Shown: piece by piece, positions 18,260 through 27,892 of the stretch
How positions within the stretch are numbered: the stretch's first letter is position 1
How the letters are laid out: each line of letters begins with the position of its first letter
Origin: Chloroflexota bacterium
Lineage (GTDB): Bacteria; Chloroflexota; Anaerolineae; Anaerolineales; UBA11858
Length of the DNA: 39,526 nucleotides
NCBI GenBank assembly: GCA_003648195.1
Contig: QMOK01000003.1
Coordinates: 1-39,526, forward strand
Direction: 5' to 3'
Position numbers and translations under genes: made by a program
The notes under the pieces: generated by a model
Seen by the model: only the letters and a program-made list of their open reading frames with translations
What the model was told of the DNA's origin: nothing
Database searches by the model: none

Positions 18260-19342
18260 ATGAAAACAACCTATAAACTTCTACTCTTAACCCTGCTTAT
18301 CGCTACCATTCTCATACCCCAAGCTGCACAAGCTTCAGGGCTTATGGATGATAAAGTCGTCTTTGGCGGCAACTATACCCTTAGCGAAGGCGAAACCCTA
18401 AACGGTGACCTGGTAGTCTTTGGCGGCAACGCGACCATTGAACGCGGCTCAACAATCAATGGAGATGTCGTTATCATGGGCGGAAGCGCTGATATAGACG
18501 GCACAATCAACGGCACCCTAGTCTCTATGGGCGGATACCTAAAAATCAAAGCCAACGCCCAAATTAACGGAGAACTAACAGCCTTAGGAAGCAGCATAGA
18601 ACGCTCTGAAGAAGCGCAAATCAATGGAAACATCGTCACCTCAGAAGACATCCCCTTTGAATTTGATTTTCCGCGCGGCATCACCATGCCCAAGCAATTC
18701 TCTCAAGCATTCCAATACACACACAACCCTTTAACCTCTGGAGCATGGTTCCTATTCCAAGTGCTAATTTGGACTGGAGCGGCCATCTTACTCACCCTAT
18801 TCTTCCAAAAACAAACCGAGACCGTCAGCCAAACCGCGCTAGAGCAACCAACCATGAGCGCAGGGATAGGGCTGCTAATAGTCATTCTCACCCCAGTCGT
18901 ACTGCTCCTCCTAATCGTTACCATCCTGCTCAGTCCGCTCGTCATAGCCGCTATCCCCATTCTCTTTATCGCCTGGCTATTTGGATGGGCAGCCCTAGGC
19001 CTCGAAGTTGGCAAACGCCTCATGAAAGCGACCAACCAAATCTGGTCTCCCGCGCTTTACGCAGGGCTGGGCATGTTCATCTTATCCCTAATCTTCAACG
19101 GCTTCCAAGAAGTGGTTCCATGTGTGGGAGGTCTTCCTAAATTCTTCGCAGGAATGTGGATGTTAGGCGCAGTCGCCCTCACCAAATTCGGCACCCAGAA
19201 ATACGCACCAGCGGGAGTGGTACCGGCTTCCCCAGCCCCTGTGCCAGTCCCCGCCGCGCCACAGTTACCAGAAGATTTCCCCGCCGAAGAGATTGAACCG
19301 CAAGAAGAAATTCCATCTCCCGAAGGTGAAGAAACCGAATAA
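18260..19342 (+). CDS. Secreted/membrane polymer-forming (bactofilin-like) repeat protein
   Basis: Signal peptide; repeats 'GDLVVFGGNATIERGSTINGDVVIMGGSADIDGTINGTLVSMGG'; C-terminal TM segments and Pro/Glu-rich tail. Confidence 0.8.
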   Translation: MKTTYKLLLLTLLIATILIPQAAQASGLMDDKVVFGGNYTLSEGETLNGDLVVFGGNATIERGSTINGDVVIMGGSADIDGTINGTLVSMGGYLKIKANAQINGELTALGSSIERSEEAQINGNIVTSEDIPFEFDFPRGITMPKQFSQAFQYTHNPLTSGAWFLFQVLIWTGAAILLTLFFQKQTETVSQTALEQPTMSAGIGLLIVILTPVVLLLLIVTILLSPLVIAAIPILFIAWLFGWAALGLEVGKRLMKATNQIWSPALYAGLGMFILSLIFNGFQEVVPCVGGLPKFFAGMWMLGAVALTKFGTQKYAPAGVVPASPAPVPVPAAPQLPEDFPAEEIEPQEEIPSPEGEETE

Positions 19343-19361
19343 ACTCAACTGTTGAAAAAAC

Positions 19362-19402
19362 AAAAGACCTCAAAGGACAAAACGCCTTTGGGGTCTTTTT
19401 TG
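19362..19402 (+). terminator. Intrinsic terminator after the sigma/anti-sigma/polymer-forming operon
   Basis: AAAGACCTCAAAGG-acaaaacg-CCTTTGGGGTCTTTTTT. Confidence 0.9.
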
Positions 19403-19462
19403 TTACCCGCGGCAAGTTTCTGTTTACCTGCGCGAAATTCCAAGAGCAATCAAATTTTAAGC

Positions 19463-19592
19463 GTAACTACTCAGCCCATCTTTGAAATATCACTGCGAGG
19501 GGCATTTTTTACCCCGAAGCAGTCTCCCAGACGCTTAGGAGATTGCTTCAGCGGGAAAACATCGCTTCGCAATGACATGCCTGAGTAGTTAC
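19463..19592 (-). mobile_element. MITE family 2, copy 1 (130 bp)
   Basis: 12-bp TIR GTAACTACTCAG...CTGAGTAGTTAC; perfect 8-bp TSD ttttaagc; near-identical inverted to 28951..29081. Confidence 0.93.
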
Positions 19593-19650
19593 TTTTAAGC
19601 TATAATTGGGACAAATTTCTAAAACCGCTAAAAAATAGCGAAGTTATGTA

Positions 19651-20472
19651 GTGAAAGGAAATGCCAAAATGTCAAATCTGCTAAACAATCCCCCATCTCC
19701 ACAACGAATATTCTTTTATATCATCCTCGCGTTTGCAGTGAGTGCCTGTAATTTACCCTCTTCCACCCCTGCCAGCTCACCTAAAGAGAAACTAATTGGA
19801 ACGAGCGTAGCGCAAACCATGGAGGCAGTTAAAGCTCAACCCCCTACAGCGACAAACGCTCCCACGCACACGCCAACAAAATTGCCCCCAACCCTAACCG
19901 CAACAATCACTTTAACAACAACGCCTACTCCAACTTATGCGCTACCCATCCTAAGCTTTGAGGGAGATACAAATTGTCGCAGCGGCCCGGGGCTAAATTA
20001 CGAGATAATTGGCACTTACATTGAGGGCGAAAAAGCAGAGATTCTAGGAAGACACCCCAGCGAGGATTTCTGGGTGGTCAAAGCCCCGTACGGAGAAGGA
20101 GATTGCTGGGTTGTAGGTGACTATGCCTCAGCTTCTGGGAGCTACTTGGTGGTGCCAACAATGACGCCTCCACCCACCAATACACCCAGCCCACCCATCG
20201 CGCCAACCCTACAAGAATACAATTACGCCTGTAATTGGGATGGCAGCCAGACTAATATGACTATGACCATGGTATGGAGCGATTGGGCCGACAATGAAGA
20301 CGGGTATCGCATCTACCGCAACGGTGTACTAATTATTGATTTGAGCGCAAACACAACAACCTACGTAGACGTGGTCGCCGTAAACCTCACCCAGACCATC
20401 ACTTACGGAATTGAAGCCTACAATTCCAGCGGAGTTTCGGGGCAAGCGACATTTTCTGCATCTTGCCAATAA
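19651..20472 (+). CDS. Lipoprotein with SH3-like domain and C-terminal Fn3-like domain
   Basis: Lipobox 'VSAC'; TP-rich linkers; 'LSFEGDTNCRSGPGLNYEIIGTYIEGEKAEILGR' bacterial SH3; start may be at 19669 (MSNLL). Confidence 0.8.
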   Translation: MKGNAKMSNLLNNPPSPQRIFFYIILAFAVSACNLPSSTPASSPKEKLIGTSVAQTMEAVKAQPPTATNAPTHTPTKLPPTLTATITLTTTPTPTYALPILSFEGDTNCRSGPGLNYEIIGTYIEGEKAEILGRHPSEDFWVVKAPYGEGDCWVVGDYASASGSYLVVPTMTPPPTNTPSPPIAPTLQEYNYACNWDGSQTNMTMTMVWSDWADNEDGYRIYRNGVLIIDLSANTTTYVDVVAVNLTQTITYGIEAYNSSGVSGQATFSASCQ

Positions 20473-20528
20473 ACGGGCAGCAAAGCCCACCTCACCTTTT
20501 AGGCTCTTTTGGAATTCACGGGGTAGAT

Positions 20529-20638
20529 GTCATTGCGAACCTCCGTTTTCGCTGTGCGTGCCCGTTGGCAGGAGGTGCGGCAATCCCTCAGATAGCTTGG
20601 GAGGCTGCCACGTCACAAAAGACGTTCCTCGCAGCGAC
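20529..20638. repeat. GTCATTGCGA-type dispersed repeat, copy 2
   Basis: gtcattgcgaacctccgttttcgctgtgcg...cacgtcacaaaagacgttcctcgcagcgac; inverted homolog of 13818..13928. Confidence 0.75.
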
Positions 20639-20711
20639 ATAGTTGGGGTACTTTGTTAAATCCCCGCCATTTCCTGAAGAACCACCTTTTAATATGCCAA
20701 GAGGACTAACT

Positions 20712-21683
20712 ATGAACATTTTTATCACCGGCGGAGCGGGCTATATCGGTTCCGCTACCGCCCAAAAACTACTAGAAGCCGGATATAAAGTAACAGTGTA
20801 TGACGCATTAATCACAGGGCACAGGGAAGCAATCCCCAACGGAGTGCAACTCGTTGAGGCTAACCTTGCTAATAAAGAAGCACTCCGCCAGGCGTTAACC
20901 AGCCAACCTTTTGATGCCGTGATGCACTTCGCGGCTTTTATAGAAGCCGGCGAAAGTATGAAAAATCCGGGCAAATATTACCAAAACAACCTGGTGAATT
21001 CCATCAACCTCATTGAAGCAGCCACTCGAGCGGGGGTAAAACGCTTTGTGCTTTCTTCTACAGCGGCTGTCTACCAATCTAGCAACGAACCTCTCAGTGA
21101 AGAATCCACGCTGGGGCCAACTAATGTGTACGGGCACACCAAATTGATGATTGAACAAGTGCTGGACTGGTATCGCCAGGTACACGGATTACACTACGCG
21201 GCTTTGCGCTACTTTAACGCGGCGGGCGCTCTTCCCGGGCGTGGAGAAGCCCATCAACCCGAATCGCACCTCATCCCGCTTGTGCTTCAAGTTCCCCTTG
21301 GGCAGCGAGAAAATATCAGCATCTTTGGTACCGACTACGCCACCCCCGATGGAACGTGCATCCGCGACTACATCCACATTTCAGACTTGATTTCGGCGCA
21401 TCTCTTGGCTCTTGACGCGCTTGAAGAGCATGAGAAATTGATTTATAACCTGGGGAACGGGCAGGGATATTCGGTGCGCGAGGTAATTGAGACAGCGCGT
21501 GAAGTAACTGGGCACACCATCCCGGCCATTGAGACGCCCCGGCGTCCCGGCGATTCCGCGCGGCTGGTGGCGTCTTCGGATCGCATCCGCCAAGAGTTGG
21601 GTTGGGAGCCTGAAACGCCTGACTTAAAGAAAATTATCGCCAGCGCGTGGGAATGGCACCAGGCACATCCAACAGGGTATTAA
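20712..21683 (+). CDS. galE: UDP-glucose 4-epimerase
   Basis: MNIFITGGAGYIGSATAQKLLEAGYKVTVYDAL; 'VYGHTKLMIEQVL'; 'LRYFNAAGA'; 'DGTCIRDYIHISDL'. Confidence 0.95.
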   Translation: MNIFITGGAGYIGSATAQKLLEAGYKVTVYDALITGHREAIPNGVQLVEANLANKEALRQALTSQPFDAVMHFAAFIEAGESMKNPGKYYQNNLVNSINLIEAATRAGVKRFVLSSTAAVYQSSNEPLSEESTLGPTNVYGHTKLMIEQVLDWYRQVHGLHYAALRYFNAAGALPGRGEAHQPESHLIPLVLQVPLGQRENISIFGTDYATPDGTCIRDYIHISDLISAHLLALDALEEHEKLIYNLGNGQGYSVREVIETAREVTGHTIPAIETPRRPGDSARLVASSDRIRQELGWEPETPDLKKIIASAWEWHQAHPTGY

Positions 21684-22058
21684 GGGATGAACAACAGACG
21701 CATTGCACACAAGCTTGTAGTGTTGAAGAAATACATTGTGAGACCATATCTAGTGCTGTTCCTATGTGTTAATCCTACTGAACTGAGGTAATTGGGATAC
21801 GCGTGCATTTTCCCTATTTTACGATTGTTTTTGGGCTTGGTCACAAATAACTTTCACCCGATGAACACGGCTAGTTCAAAGACCGTGTCCCTTGGGCACG
21901 AAAAGCACAAAGTTAATAATGCACAACCTCTTTGCGTGTTTTCTATTTTCTTCTGGTATACTTTCTTATCGGCATGGCAAGGTTTTTAAGTCTTGCCTCA
22001 TCTTATCAAGAACCAATTTTTCTATCTTTACTCCCTACAAGAAAAAACGAGGCCCAAA

Positions 22059-22883
22059 ATGGCTACTTACCAAGAATCAATGCAAATGCTCAAACTAACA
22101 AGCCGAACATTTTATCTGCCCATCGTTCGGTTACCTAAAGGAATCAGGGAAGCTGTTGCGTCTGGATACCTTTGTCTTCGAGCAATTGATGAAGTAGAAG
22201 ACCATCCCACCTTAGAAGCAGAGCACAAAGCCAGAATACTCCACACCATCAGCCAAATTTTTCAAGCCCAAACATCGGCAGACTCTTTTGCTTACCATGC
22301 CCTTGAAACAGCTTTTGTGGAATATCATGACGTTCTGCCTGAAGTAACCCTGCGCGTTGGAGAATGGGCATGCCTAGCACCAACCTTTATAGCCCCTCGC
22401 GTCTGGGAGGCGACAGCTACAATGGCCGATCGTATGGCTCATTGGGCCGCCAATGGATTTGAAGTGGTCTCAATAGCGGACTTGGACCGCTATACTTACG
22501 GTGTGGCCGGGGCGGTAGGCTTGCTGCTTTGCGATCTTTGGGCTTGGTTTGAAAAAATACAAATTCACCGTACACACGCTATCCAATTTGGACGTGGTTT
22601 ACAAACTGTTAATATTTTGCGTAACCGCAGCGAAGACTTGTCTCGCGGGGTGAATTTCTTTCCCGAAGATTGGGACAAGGCGCGCATGTTCGCTTACGCT
22701 CGTGAGAATCTCGATAGTTTCAGTGATTACGCTAAAACATTGCCCAAAACAACATTTATGAATTTTGTCGCAATCCCCCGCGCGCTGGCTTACGCTACTC
22801 TTAATGTCTTAGAGCGCGGCGAAAAGAAACTCACCCGCAAAGCGGTGATGGAGATAGTTAAGCAACTTGAGTCAAAAGCATAG
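22059..22883 (+). CDS. Squalene/phytoene synthase family protein
   Basis: 'SRTFYLPIVRLPKGIREAVASGYLCLRAIDEVEDHPTL' and 'GRGLQTVNILRNRSEDLSRGVNFFPEDW' with both Asp-rich motifs. Confidence 0.9.
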   Translation: MATYQESMQMLKLTSRTFYLPIVRLPKGIREAVASGYLCLRAIDEVEDHPTLEAEHKARILHTISQIFQAQTSADSFAYHALETAFVEYHDVLPEVTLRVGEWACLAPTFIAPRVWEATATMADRMAHWAANGFEVVSIADLDRYTYGVAGAVGLLLCDLWAWFEKIQIHRTHAIQFGRGLQTVNILRNRSEDLSRGVNFFPEDWDKARMFAYARENLDSFSDYAKTLPKTTFMNFVAIPRALAYATLNVLERGEKKLTRKAVMEIVKQLESKA

Positions 22884-22906
22884 TTAAGCAACTTTTATCA
22901 AAAACA

Positions 22907-24115
22907 ATGAACACACTCTACGATATTGCCATCATTGGTGCCGGGCCTGGGGGAACCACTACGGCCAGTTATTTAGCTAGAGCGGGGGTTCGCGTTCTGC
23001 TAGTAGATAAAGCTAAGTTCCCACGCGACAAAACCTGCGGAGATGCTCTATCGCCCAATGCTCTTAAAGTTCTAGGGGATTTGGGGTTGCTAGGCGCGGT
23101 CAAGGATTTTGGGTTCCGTCTCAATGGCGTTCGGCTTGTTGCGCCAGATGGCAACGAGATGGTTGCGTCAATTCCCCAAAAAGCGGGGTTAGTTGACTAT
23201 CTCTATATTGCGCCACGCTATAGGCTAGACAATTTGCTTCTTCAACATGCTATTGATTCAGGAGCTGAATTTAAGCCTGGATTCAAGGTTAGTGATATTC
23301 AAGTAGAGCGTGATAAGGTGGCTATTGTTGGAAAAAATCGTAAGGTTACCAGTAGTTTTACGGCGCGGATGGGGGTAATTGCAACGGGGGCTAATATTTC
23401 GCTATTGAAAAAGACTGGATTGATGTCTCATTCACCAAAATTTGCAGTTGCAGCCCGCGCGTATTTTGAAAATTTGACCAATTTAGACAACCTGATGGAA
23501 ATCCGCTTTGATGGAGTACCAATCCCGGGCTACGGTTGGATTTTTCCAACTTCGGCTACATCTGCTAATGTGGGGGCTGGTTTCTTGAAAAAATCCCGCA
23601 ATCTACCAATCACAGCTAGAAGAGTATTCGATACATTCCTGGCTCACGGCCCGGTTCAAGAAAGGCTGGGGAATAGCAAACGCATGGGAACGGTTAAAAG
23701 TTATCCCTTGCACATGGGTTTTTCCGCCGCCCGTACTTTCAGTGACCGGCTTATAGTTGTGGGCGAGGCGGCAGGGTTAGTAAATCCATTTACTGGGGAG
23801 GGAATTGATTACGCTATGGAATCCGGACAAATTGCGGCGCAGGTGTTAAATCACCAATTGGGTAGAGGTGATTTTTCATCGCGGGCATTGCATGCCTACG
23901 ATAAAAAACTACGCGCTCGCTTTCAAAGTATCTTTGTTTGGAGTACCCATATGCGTGGTCTTTATATGAATAATTGGTTACTCAATCCCCTTATCCGCGC
24001 GGCTGGCAAAGAAAGCTTCGTGAGAAAAAGTTTCATAGAAATATTGTTGGGCTACTGCAATGCAGGCAAGGCTCTGTCTCCCCATATAATTTACCATGTG
24101 CTGCGGAATTTTTAA
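22907..24115 (+). CDS. Geranylgeranyl reductase family FAD-dependent oxidoreductase
   Basis: 'DIAIIGAGPGGTTTASYLARAGVRVLLVDKAKFPRDKTCGDALSP'; 'VVGEAAGLVNPFTGEGIDYAMESGQIAA'. Confidence 0.93.
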   Translation: MNTLYDIAIIGAGPGGTTTASYLARAGVRVLLVDKAKFPRDKTCGDALSPNALKVLGDLGLLGAVKDFGFRLNGVRLVAPDGNEMVASIPQKAGLVDYLYIAPRYRLDNLLLQHAIDSGAEFKPGFKVSDIQVERDKVAIVGKNRKVTSSFTARMGVIATGANISLLKKTGLMSHSPKFAVAARAYFENLTNLDNLMEIRFDGVPIPGYGWIFPTSATSANVGAGFLKKSRNLPITARRVFDTFLAHGPVQERLGNSKRMGTVKSYPLHMGFSAARTFSDRLIVVGEAAGLVNPFTGEGIDYAMESGQIAAQVLNHQLGRGDFSSRALHAYDKKLRARFQSIFVWSTHMRGLYMNNWLLNPLIRAAGKESFVRKSFIEILLGYCNAGKALSPHIIYHVLRNF

Positions 24116-24166
24116 GCCTTGTGAGTAGGCGCAACGCAAGTTCAAAGTCTCGCTGAGTTAAAATGT

Positions 24167-24215
24167 AACGCCTTGGTCGCACATTCCCTCAGGAATAAGG
24201 CCAAGGCGTTTTTTA
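24167..24215. terminator. Bidirectional intrinsic terminator between convergent genes
   Basis: AACGCCTTGG...CCAAGGCGTTTTTTA with inner ATTCC-ctca-GGAAT hairpin. Confidence 0.85.
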
Positions 24216-24245
24216 TCTCTAATTGAATGCTCGTGTGTCTCGCTT

Positions 24246-27200
24246 CTAAACGACATCCTTTCTTTTTTGGGCAATAAACATGATAATGAAATAGCCTAAC
24301 ATGATTGCGCAAGTTGCCAGCCAACGCCTGGCAATAGTCTTATCAAAAACGTACCCATAATCATCGTACACAGAGCCAAGTAATGTTTCAGCGCTGTTGA
24401 TAGCCTTTTCCCGATTCTTGACCCAGTCGGCGCGTTCGTCTCCATATTCTTGCATGGCGTTTGTGTATTCATCCGCTTGCTCTTGGCGCAAGTTGGCATA
24501 ATCATCGCTCTGTCCAGCCATTAGGTCTGCGTATACTTGCCCCTGATCTTTGCTTTCCAGACGATAATTTTCAAACTGCTCCATGAAGGCGTCTTGTTGT
24601 TCTTGTCCTTGATTGCGTTGATTTTCCATATACACACCCATTTCACGGGGGTCAACTGGAGTTGGAAACGGGGTAAGGGATGGCAACGGAGTAGGCGTAA
24701 AGATTGGCGTTAGCGATGGCAAAGCTGTAGGGTAAGCGTAAGCTGTTGGTTGAGGTGGTTCTTCAGGTTCGGGTATGGCAAGCTTTTCTTTGGCGATATC
24801 GTCGTAGAAATCAGGAGATAGTACGCCAGGAAAATCAGCGCAATCTGTAAAGATACTTTCTCCCATGCAAATACAATCTTGTTTGATAGCGTCTGGCAGG
24901 CGTTGCCGATCTTCTTGGAATGCCATGCAAGGGTCTATCATTAGTTTATCTCCCATATGCGTGGATTTAACAAGTCCTTCCCAAATCCAGCGCGAGGACA
25001 TAATCGTGCTAATCTGTCTTCCTCCGGGCATGACGTCAATGGGCAATAGGGCGCCGGCAAACAAGAATTGCGGCACTAAAATAATTATTAGCAAAATCAT
25101 GGACGAGTTCTGGTTGGGGGCAATAGCCGAGACCATCAAGCCAATAAGATAGCCTGACAAACTCCCCAGCAACAAGGTTATAAAGAGGGCAATATAATCT
25201 TGGATGCTAGGAATAGTTGGCCGCACGAAGAAAATGCGGAAAGCCATCAACACAGCCGCCTGGTAAATGGCTAAGACGACGCCAACCCATACCTTTGAGA
25301 GGAGGTAGGGAAGGATACGTAAATTGACTGCCCTTTCCCTCTTGTAAATATCCGTTTCTTTAACTATCTCTCTAACACTGCACAGCGAACCGGCCAATAA
25401 GGCAACGATGGATAGCATGTACCATTGGGACATGACCAATTCTACGTCACCGGTTACAGGGTCAAAAAGGTCTTTACCCCAAATGAAATCCATCATCCCT
25501 AAAATTGGCGCTAAGGCCAACATCATAGTTAATGAGACTTTGTCTTGCATCATAATTTTAAGGTTACGAGCGGAAAGAATCAAGAATTGGCGTAGTGAGG
25601 AGAGTTTTCTTTTGGCTTTATGCAGTTTCTCGGCTTGTTGAGCTGTAACAGGCCGGTTTTTCGCTTGGGGACTGTCTTTTCCCATAATTTTGGCGTAAAC
25701 GCTAGAGTGCAGATAACGCTCGCGCCATTCGTTGGGGGCACCACGTGAATCGTCATCCAAAATCCGGTAAATATCATCGAATTCCATTTTCTTTTCGCGG
25801 CGTTCACGATCTGTTCGATGTTCATCAAAGTATGCTAAGGCATCTTCAGGGGCACCGTAGAAGGCTAAATTTCCCCCACGCGCTAAAAAGATAACCTTAT
25901 CACACAGCATCACGTTTTTAGTGGCGTGCGTGATTAAAATTACCGTGCGGCCTTGGTCAGCTAGGTTGCGCATCAGTTTCATCATGTCGTATTCGGTGCC
26001 GGGGTCTAAGCCGCTGGTAGGTTCGTCCAAGAAGAATAGACGCGGTTTGGTTAGCAGCTCTACACCTATAGATACGCGTTTTAGCTGTCCGCCAGATAAA
26101 TTGGAAATTGGTACATCTTGCCGTTCAATCAAATCTAGTTCTTTGAGTACTTCTTGAACCGCAGCATGTCGCTCTGACTTGCCAATATCTGAAGGCATGC
26201 GCAGTTGCGCTACGTAATCTAAGGCGATCTTGGGAGTTAATTCTGCGTGAACAATGTCTTTTTGGGGGACGTAACCAATGTCGTTTCGGAAAAGATCGTA
26301 GTGATTATAAAGTTCAACTCCATTGATTAGCACCTGACCATGGCTAGCAGGCCAATACCCGCTTATGGCATTAAGGAACGTTGTTTTTCCCGATCCGCTC
26401 ATTCCAACCAAGGCAACAAATTCATTCGGTTCAATAATTAGGTTAATATTTTTTAGTAGGTTGAGCGTGTCGCTAACTCGTTGGTTGATGTTTTTAGCTG
26501 TGATTTTTAAACCAGTTTCAATTCTTCCTTGTAGTTTATTTCCGGCAATTTCAAAGACAAATGGGCCAATGCAAATCTGGTCATAGTCCTCTAAAAATTT
26601 CTCGTTTTCGACAATATCTTTATTAACATAAACTCCGTTAGTGCTGCGTAAGTCTTTTATGCGGTAACGCTTCCCTACTTTTTCAAACACTGCATGGTAA
26701 CGGCTAACCAGGGGATGCTCCAAGACAACATGATTATCTCGCGCGCGGCCAATTGTCACGCGGGCATGAGAAGCCAAATCCATAGTTCTTACCTGAGTAG
26801 GGACTATGGACATATCTGTATCTATGATGGTTTCTGAAGTATCAACGCCATCTATCCAAACGGCATCCCCCGGCATGATCATTGTTCCACTGACAGCGGC
26901 TCCTATTTCACTTAGAACTTCAACGCAGAGTTCATGGTTTCCTATGGTTATTTTCTGCCCGGCGTCAAATTGGTATTTCTCACGCGGTTTCAATGGTAAT
27001 CCATCTAACTCAATCCCATTCGTAGAATCCAAATCCGTTATCCAAAGAGTGCCAGCATCAACTGTTATAGTGCCATGCAGCCGCGAAACCTCATGATCGT
27101 CTAGGCATAAATCATTATCTTCATCGCGCCCAATTGTAATATCACCAGGTAGAAGGACAAACGTGTTCCATGCCCCACCCTGCAAACGATACCGCAACTG

Positions 27201-27611
27201 GAAACGATCGTTCACGCCATGGCTTTGGTCGCCGCCCGCAATTACCGCCTTTGGGGAAGAGGCATCTACTCTAACGGCCTGAGGCATATCCACAGGTTTT
27301 ACCTCCTGAAGCGGGAACTTTAGCATCAACGTACAAGCTCCTATCGTCACCGATTGCCCTGCTGAAAGTTTAAAAGGAACGTTTGGCACCAACTCTTGAG
27401 AATCTACAAATGTGCCGTTACTGGAGCCTATATCTATCAAATAGGCCTGGGTTCCATCCCATTGTAAATAGGCATGTTGGCGTGAGACTCTAACATGATC
27501 AAGAATCAAATCACAATCTACGCCGCGTCCAATTACAATATTCCCCACAGCCAGAGGAAATTCTTGCCATTCTCCATTTTCTATCTGGTATTGAATTACG
27601 TAATCTGCCAT
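24246..27611 (-). CDS. Triple-FHA ABC transporter fused ATPase/permease (ABCG/Rv1747-like) with large exported insert
   Basis: Three FHA modules (GRGVDCDLILDHVRVSRQH..SSNGTF; GRDEDNDLCLDDHEVSRLH..STNGIEL; GRARDNHVVLEHPLVSRYH..STNGVYV), Walker A 'GMSGSGKTTFL', 'LSGGQLKRVSIGVELL', multiple TMs, TP-rich/Gln-Glu-rich segment before the last TM. Confidence 0.95.
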   Translation of the reverse strand: MADYVIQYQIENGEWQEFPLAVGNIVIGRGVDCDLILDHVRVSRQHAYLQWDGTQAYLIDIGSSNGTFVDSQELVPNVPFKLSAGQSVTIGACTLMLKFPLQEVKPVDMPQAVRVDASSPKAVIAGGDQSHGVNDRFQLRYRLQGGAWNTFVLLPGDITIGRDEDNDLCLDDHEVSRLHGTITVDAGTLWITDLDSTNGIELDGLPLKPREKYQFDAGQKITIGNHELCVEVLSEIGAAVSGTMIMPGDAVWIDGVDTSETIIDTDMSIVPTQVRTMDLASHARVTIGRARDNHVVLEHPLVSRYHAVFEKVGKRYRIKDLRSTNGVYVNKDIVENEKFLEDYDQICIGPFVFEIAGNKLQGRIETGLKITAKNINQRVSDTLNLLKNINLIIEPNEFVALVGMSGSGKTTFLNAISGYWPASHGQVLINGVELYNHYDLFRNDIGYVPQKDIVHAELTPKIALDYVAQLRMPSDIGKSERHAAVQEVLKELDLIERQDVPISNLSGGQLKRVSIGVELLTKPRLFFLDEPTSGLDPGTEYDMMKLMRNLADQGRTVILITHATKNVMLCDKVIFLARGGNLAFYGAPEDALAYFDEHRTDRERREKKMEFDDIYRILDDDSRGAPNEWRERYLHSSVYAKIMGKDSPQAKNRPVTAQQAEKLHKAKRKLSSLRQFLILSARNLKIMMQDKVSLTMMLALAPILGMMDFIWGKDLFDPVTGDVELVMSQWYMLSIVALLAGSLCSVREIVKETDIYKRERAVNLRILPYLLSKVWVGVVLAIYQAAVLMAFRIFFVRPTIPSIQDYIALFITLLLGSLSGYLIGLMVSAIAPNQNSSMILLIIILVPQFLFAGALLPIDVMPGGRQISTIMSSRWIWEGLVKSTHMGDKLMIDPCMAFQEDRQRLPDAIKQDCICMGESIFTDCADFPGVLSPDFYDDIAKEKLAIPEPEEPPQPTAYAYPTALPSLTPIFTPTPLPSLTPFPTPVDPREMGVYMENQRNQGQEQQDAFMEQFENYRLESKDQGQVYADLMAGQSDDYANLRQEQADEYTNAMQEYGDERADWVKNREKAINSAETLLGSVYDDYGYVFDKTIARRWLATCAIMLGYFIIMFIAQKRKDVV

Positions 27612-27892
27612 TTTAACGCTCTCCATAATTAGCTATATACACGTTAATGCACCATACTAAAAAATGCCCACCTATTTCTAGTCCGTTTTGAGTCATGCCA
27701 AAATACTCACAAACAAAACTAAATTGTAAATGACACACAATAAATTACAAATAATTGCTACAATCAATTCCCCACATTTTAAATTTACCATTCACCATTT
27801 CGCTTGACACAGACCCCTTACCACAGATTTTGGGCATAAAAACCCGTTTTCTAGACAACCTCAAATCATTTGAAACAGACCCTAATCATTCC

